Assembly (NCBI GenBank): GCA_002721895.1
Contig: PBLV01000062.1
Coordinates: 1 to 32,757, forward strand
Reading direction: 5' to 3'
Source: Verrucomicrobiales bacterium
GTDB lineage: Bacteria > Verrucomicrobiota > Verrucomicrobiae > Limisphaerales > UBA1100
Length of the DNA: 32,757 bases
The position numbers were made by a program, and so were the translations under genes. The number at the start of each line of letters is the position of its first letter. Position 1 is the stretch's first letter. A model generated the notes under the pieces. It was not told the origin of the DNA, searched no databases, and saw only the letters and a list, made by a program, of their open reading frames with translations. Below, one piece after another: positions 31,018 to 32,757 of the stretch.

Positions 31018-32757
31018 TCAGTGAAACTCCTGAACGGTCTTCACTCCGTAGCCGGCTTTCTTGAGGGCGCGGATGCCGTTGACGGCGGCCTTGGCGCTGC
31101 TGATGGTGGTCATGATGGGCGTGCCGGTGTAGACGGCGCTGGTGCGGATTTGCACCTCGTCACTGCGCGGCACTTCGCCGGTGGGGGTGTTGATGACCAG
31201 TTGCAGCTCGTTGTTCTTCAGTAGATCGAGTGAATTCGGCCGGCCTTCGGCGAGCTTGTTGATGCGCTCAACGGCGAGGCCGGCTTCCTCAATGACCTTC
31301 GCTGTGCCGCCGGTGGCGACGAGCTCGAAGCCGAGTTCCACAAAATCTTTTGCGAGCGCGGGCACTTCGTCCTTGTGCATGTCGCTCACGCTGACGAACA
31401 CCTTGCCCTCCAGCGGCAACGGCGAGCTGGCGGCCATTTGGCTCTTGGCATAGGCCACGCCGAGGTCGGCATCGAGGCCCATCACCTCGCCGGTGGACCG
31501 CATCTCGGGGCTCAAAATAATATCCTGCCCGATGAATTTGTTGAACGGGAACACCGACTCTTTCACCGCCCAATAGGTCGGCCAGATTTCCTCGGTGAAA
31601 CCCAGCTCGCTGAGCTTAGCGCCCGCCATCACCTGTGCGGCCATCTTGGCGAGTGGTTTGCCGATGGCTTTGCTGACAAACGGAATGGTGCGCGAGGCGC
31701 GCGGGTTGACCTCCAGCACGTACACCACCTCATCCTTCACGGCGTACTGCACGTTCATCAGACCGGTGACCTCCAGCTCCTTGGCCATCGCGTGGGTGTA
31801 CTCGCGCATCGTGTCGATGGCGGCTTGGCTGAGGGTGTGCGGCGGCAGCACCATGGCGGCGTCGCCGGAATGCACGCCGGCAAACTCCACGTGCTCGAGC
31901 ATGCCGCCGACGACGATGGTGCCGTCTTTGGCATCGGCGATGCAGTCCACATCCACCTCGGTGGCGTCTTCGAGAAATTTATCGACCAATACCGGCCGCT
32001 CGGGCGAAGCCTCCACGGCGTGCTGCATGTAATGGCGCAGCTCGGTGTCGGAATAAACAATCTGCATCGCGCGCCCGCCCAAAACAAATGACGGCCTCAC
32101 CAGCACGGGGTAGCCGAGCTTCTGCGCCTCGGCAACCGCTTCGTCCTCATTGGTGGCCAGGCCGTTGGGCGGTTGCGGGATGTCCAGCTTGTGCAGCATG
32201 GCGGCGAACAACTCGCGATCCTCCGCGCGCTCAATGCTCTGCGGGCTGGTGCCGAGGATGTTTACGCCATTGGCCTGCAGACCGAGCGCAAGGTTCAGTG
32301 GCGTTTGCCCGCCGAATTGCGCGATGGCGCCCCAGCAATTTTCGCGCTCATAAATGTGCAGCACATCCTCGAGCGTGAGCGGCTCGAAAAACAGCTTGTC
32401 GCTCGTGTCGTAATCGGTGGAGACCGTCTCCGGATTCGAATTCACCATCAGCGTCTCGAAGCCATCCTCCTTCAGCGCAAACGCCGCGTGCACGCAGCAG
32501 TAATCAAACTCAATGCCCTGCCCGATGCGGTTCGGGCCGCCGCCAAGGATCATCACCTTCTTGCGGTCAGACGCATCAATCTCATCATCGCCGCGGTCGT
32601 AGGTGGAATAATAATACGGCGTGTACGCCTCGAACTCCGCCGCGCAGGTGTCCACCAGCCGATACGCCGGCACCACGCCCGCCGCCTTGCGCTCCGCGCG
32701 CACCTCATCCTCCGTGCGCCCCGTCAAATGCGCAATCTGCCGGTCCGAAAACCCGTA
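31018..32757 (-). CDS. carB: Carbamoyl-phosphate synthase large subunit, C-terminal part (cut by window edge)
   Basis: The frame runs through the right edge (YGFSDRQIAHLTGRTE upstream of the TTG at 32727, which is an internal Leu codon), so only the last ~579 of about 1070 residues are present. It makes carbamoyl phosphate from bicarbonate, ATP and ammonia for pyrimidine and arginine synthesis. Visible: the junction VDTCAAEFEAYTPYYYSTY, the second ATP-grasp half with KVMILGGGPNRIGQGIEFDY, RPSFVLGGRAMQIVY and VLEVNPRASRTIPFVSKA, and the C-terminal MGS-like allosteric domain (GKVFVSVSDMHKDEV, FELVATGGTAKVIEEAG, NTPTGEV). It is convergent with pabB, with 22 bases between the stop codons. Confidence 0.97.
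   Translation of the reverse strand, partial: YGFSDRQIAHLTGRTEDEVRAERKAAGVVPAYRLVDTCAAEFEAYTPYYYSTYDRGDDEIDASDRKKVMILGGGPNRIGQGIEFDYCCVHAAFALKEDGFETLMVNSNPETVSTDYDTSDKLFFEPLTLEDVLHIYERENCWGAIAQFGGQTPLNLALGLQANGVNILGTSPQSIERAEDRELFAAMLHKLDIPQPPNGLATNEDEAVAEAQKLGYPVLVRPSFVLGGRAMQIVYSDTELRHYMQHAVEASPERPVLVDKFLEDATEVDVDCIADAKDGTIVVGGMLEHVEFAGVHSGDAAMVLPPHTLSQAAIDTMREYTHAMAKELEVTGLMNVQYAVKDEVVYVLEVNPRASRTIPFVSKAIGKPLAKMAAQVMAGAKLSELGFTEEIWPTYWAVKESVFPFNKFIGQDIILSPEMRSTGEVMGLDADLGVAYAKSQMAASSPLPLEGKVFVSVSDMHKDEVPALAKDFVELGFELVATGGTAKVIEEAGLAVERINKLAEGRPNSLDLLKNNELQLVINTPTGEVPRSDEVQIRTSAVYTGTPIMTTISSAKAAVNGIRALKKAGYGVKTVQEFH

Noticed and set aside
1..32757. CRISPR arrays, insertion sequences, prophage or rRNA
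   Set aside because: I saw no regularly spaced direct repeats, transposase or integrase motifs, or rRNA sequence anywhere.

Overview
The window looks like chromosome of a free-living, probably marine or aquatic member of the PVC group, with Verrucomicrobiota the best guess. This rests on gene style, not on a marker phylogeny: a formylglycine sulfatase beside a large secreted carbohydrate-active-like protein, a bacterial SET-domain methyltransferase, giant LamG/FG-GAP secreted proteins, and short palindromic repeats scattered between and even inside housekeeping genes.

Layout. 2-1108 (+) is the 3' part of a proline-rich, single-pass membrane protein. 1341-5845 (-) holds a sulfatase and, downstream of it, a 988-aa secreted glycoside-hydrolase-like protein, separated by a 110-bp spacer packed with palindromes. 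5940-6413 (+) is a small SET-domain protein. 6425-26683 (-) is a two-gene operon that fills over 60 percent of the window and encodes two paralogous giant metalloproteases of 1993 and 4752 aa. After it come tRNA-Asp (-) and tRNA-Glu (+) with recognisable promoters, then der, a LOG-family gene and pabB (all +; LOG and pabB overlap by one base), and finally the 3' two-thirds or so of carB (-), cut by the right edge. No gene-free stretch exceeds 300 bp; the longest (26960-27221) holds the two tRNA promoters and nothing else I can see.

The main discovery candidate is the operon. Both proteins are metzincin-type proteases (prodomain, HExxHxxxxxH, Met-turn, Pro-rich linker, PPC-like tail) whose catalytic domain is split: the first half lies before, and the zinc-binding half after, a large block of LamG domains. 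In the 1993-aa protein this block is three LamG domains in a row. In the 4752-aa protein the same three top-level LamG domains are present, but the first two are themselves split by other domains, which are split again: LamG inside LamG, seven-bladed FG-GAP propellers inside LamG, LamG inside propeller, and an NHL propeller inside LamG. The halves pair like nested brackets, and removing the inserted pieces leaves about 2105 residues, close to the smaller paralogue. I know of no described protein with nesting this deep, but I could not run a search.

A second theme is small palindromic repeats that invade coding sequence. pabB carries two inverted copies of a 24-bp element inside its reading frame, and its last codons and stop lie in a 23-bp-arm hairpin repeat shared with the convergent carB gene.
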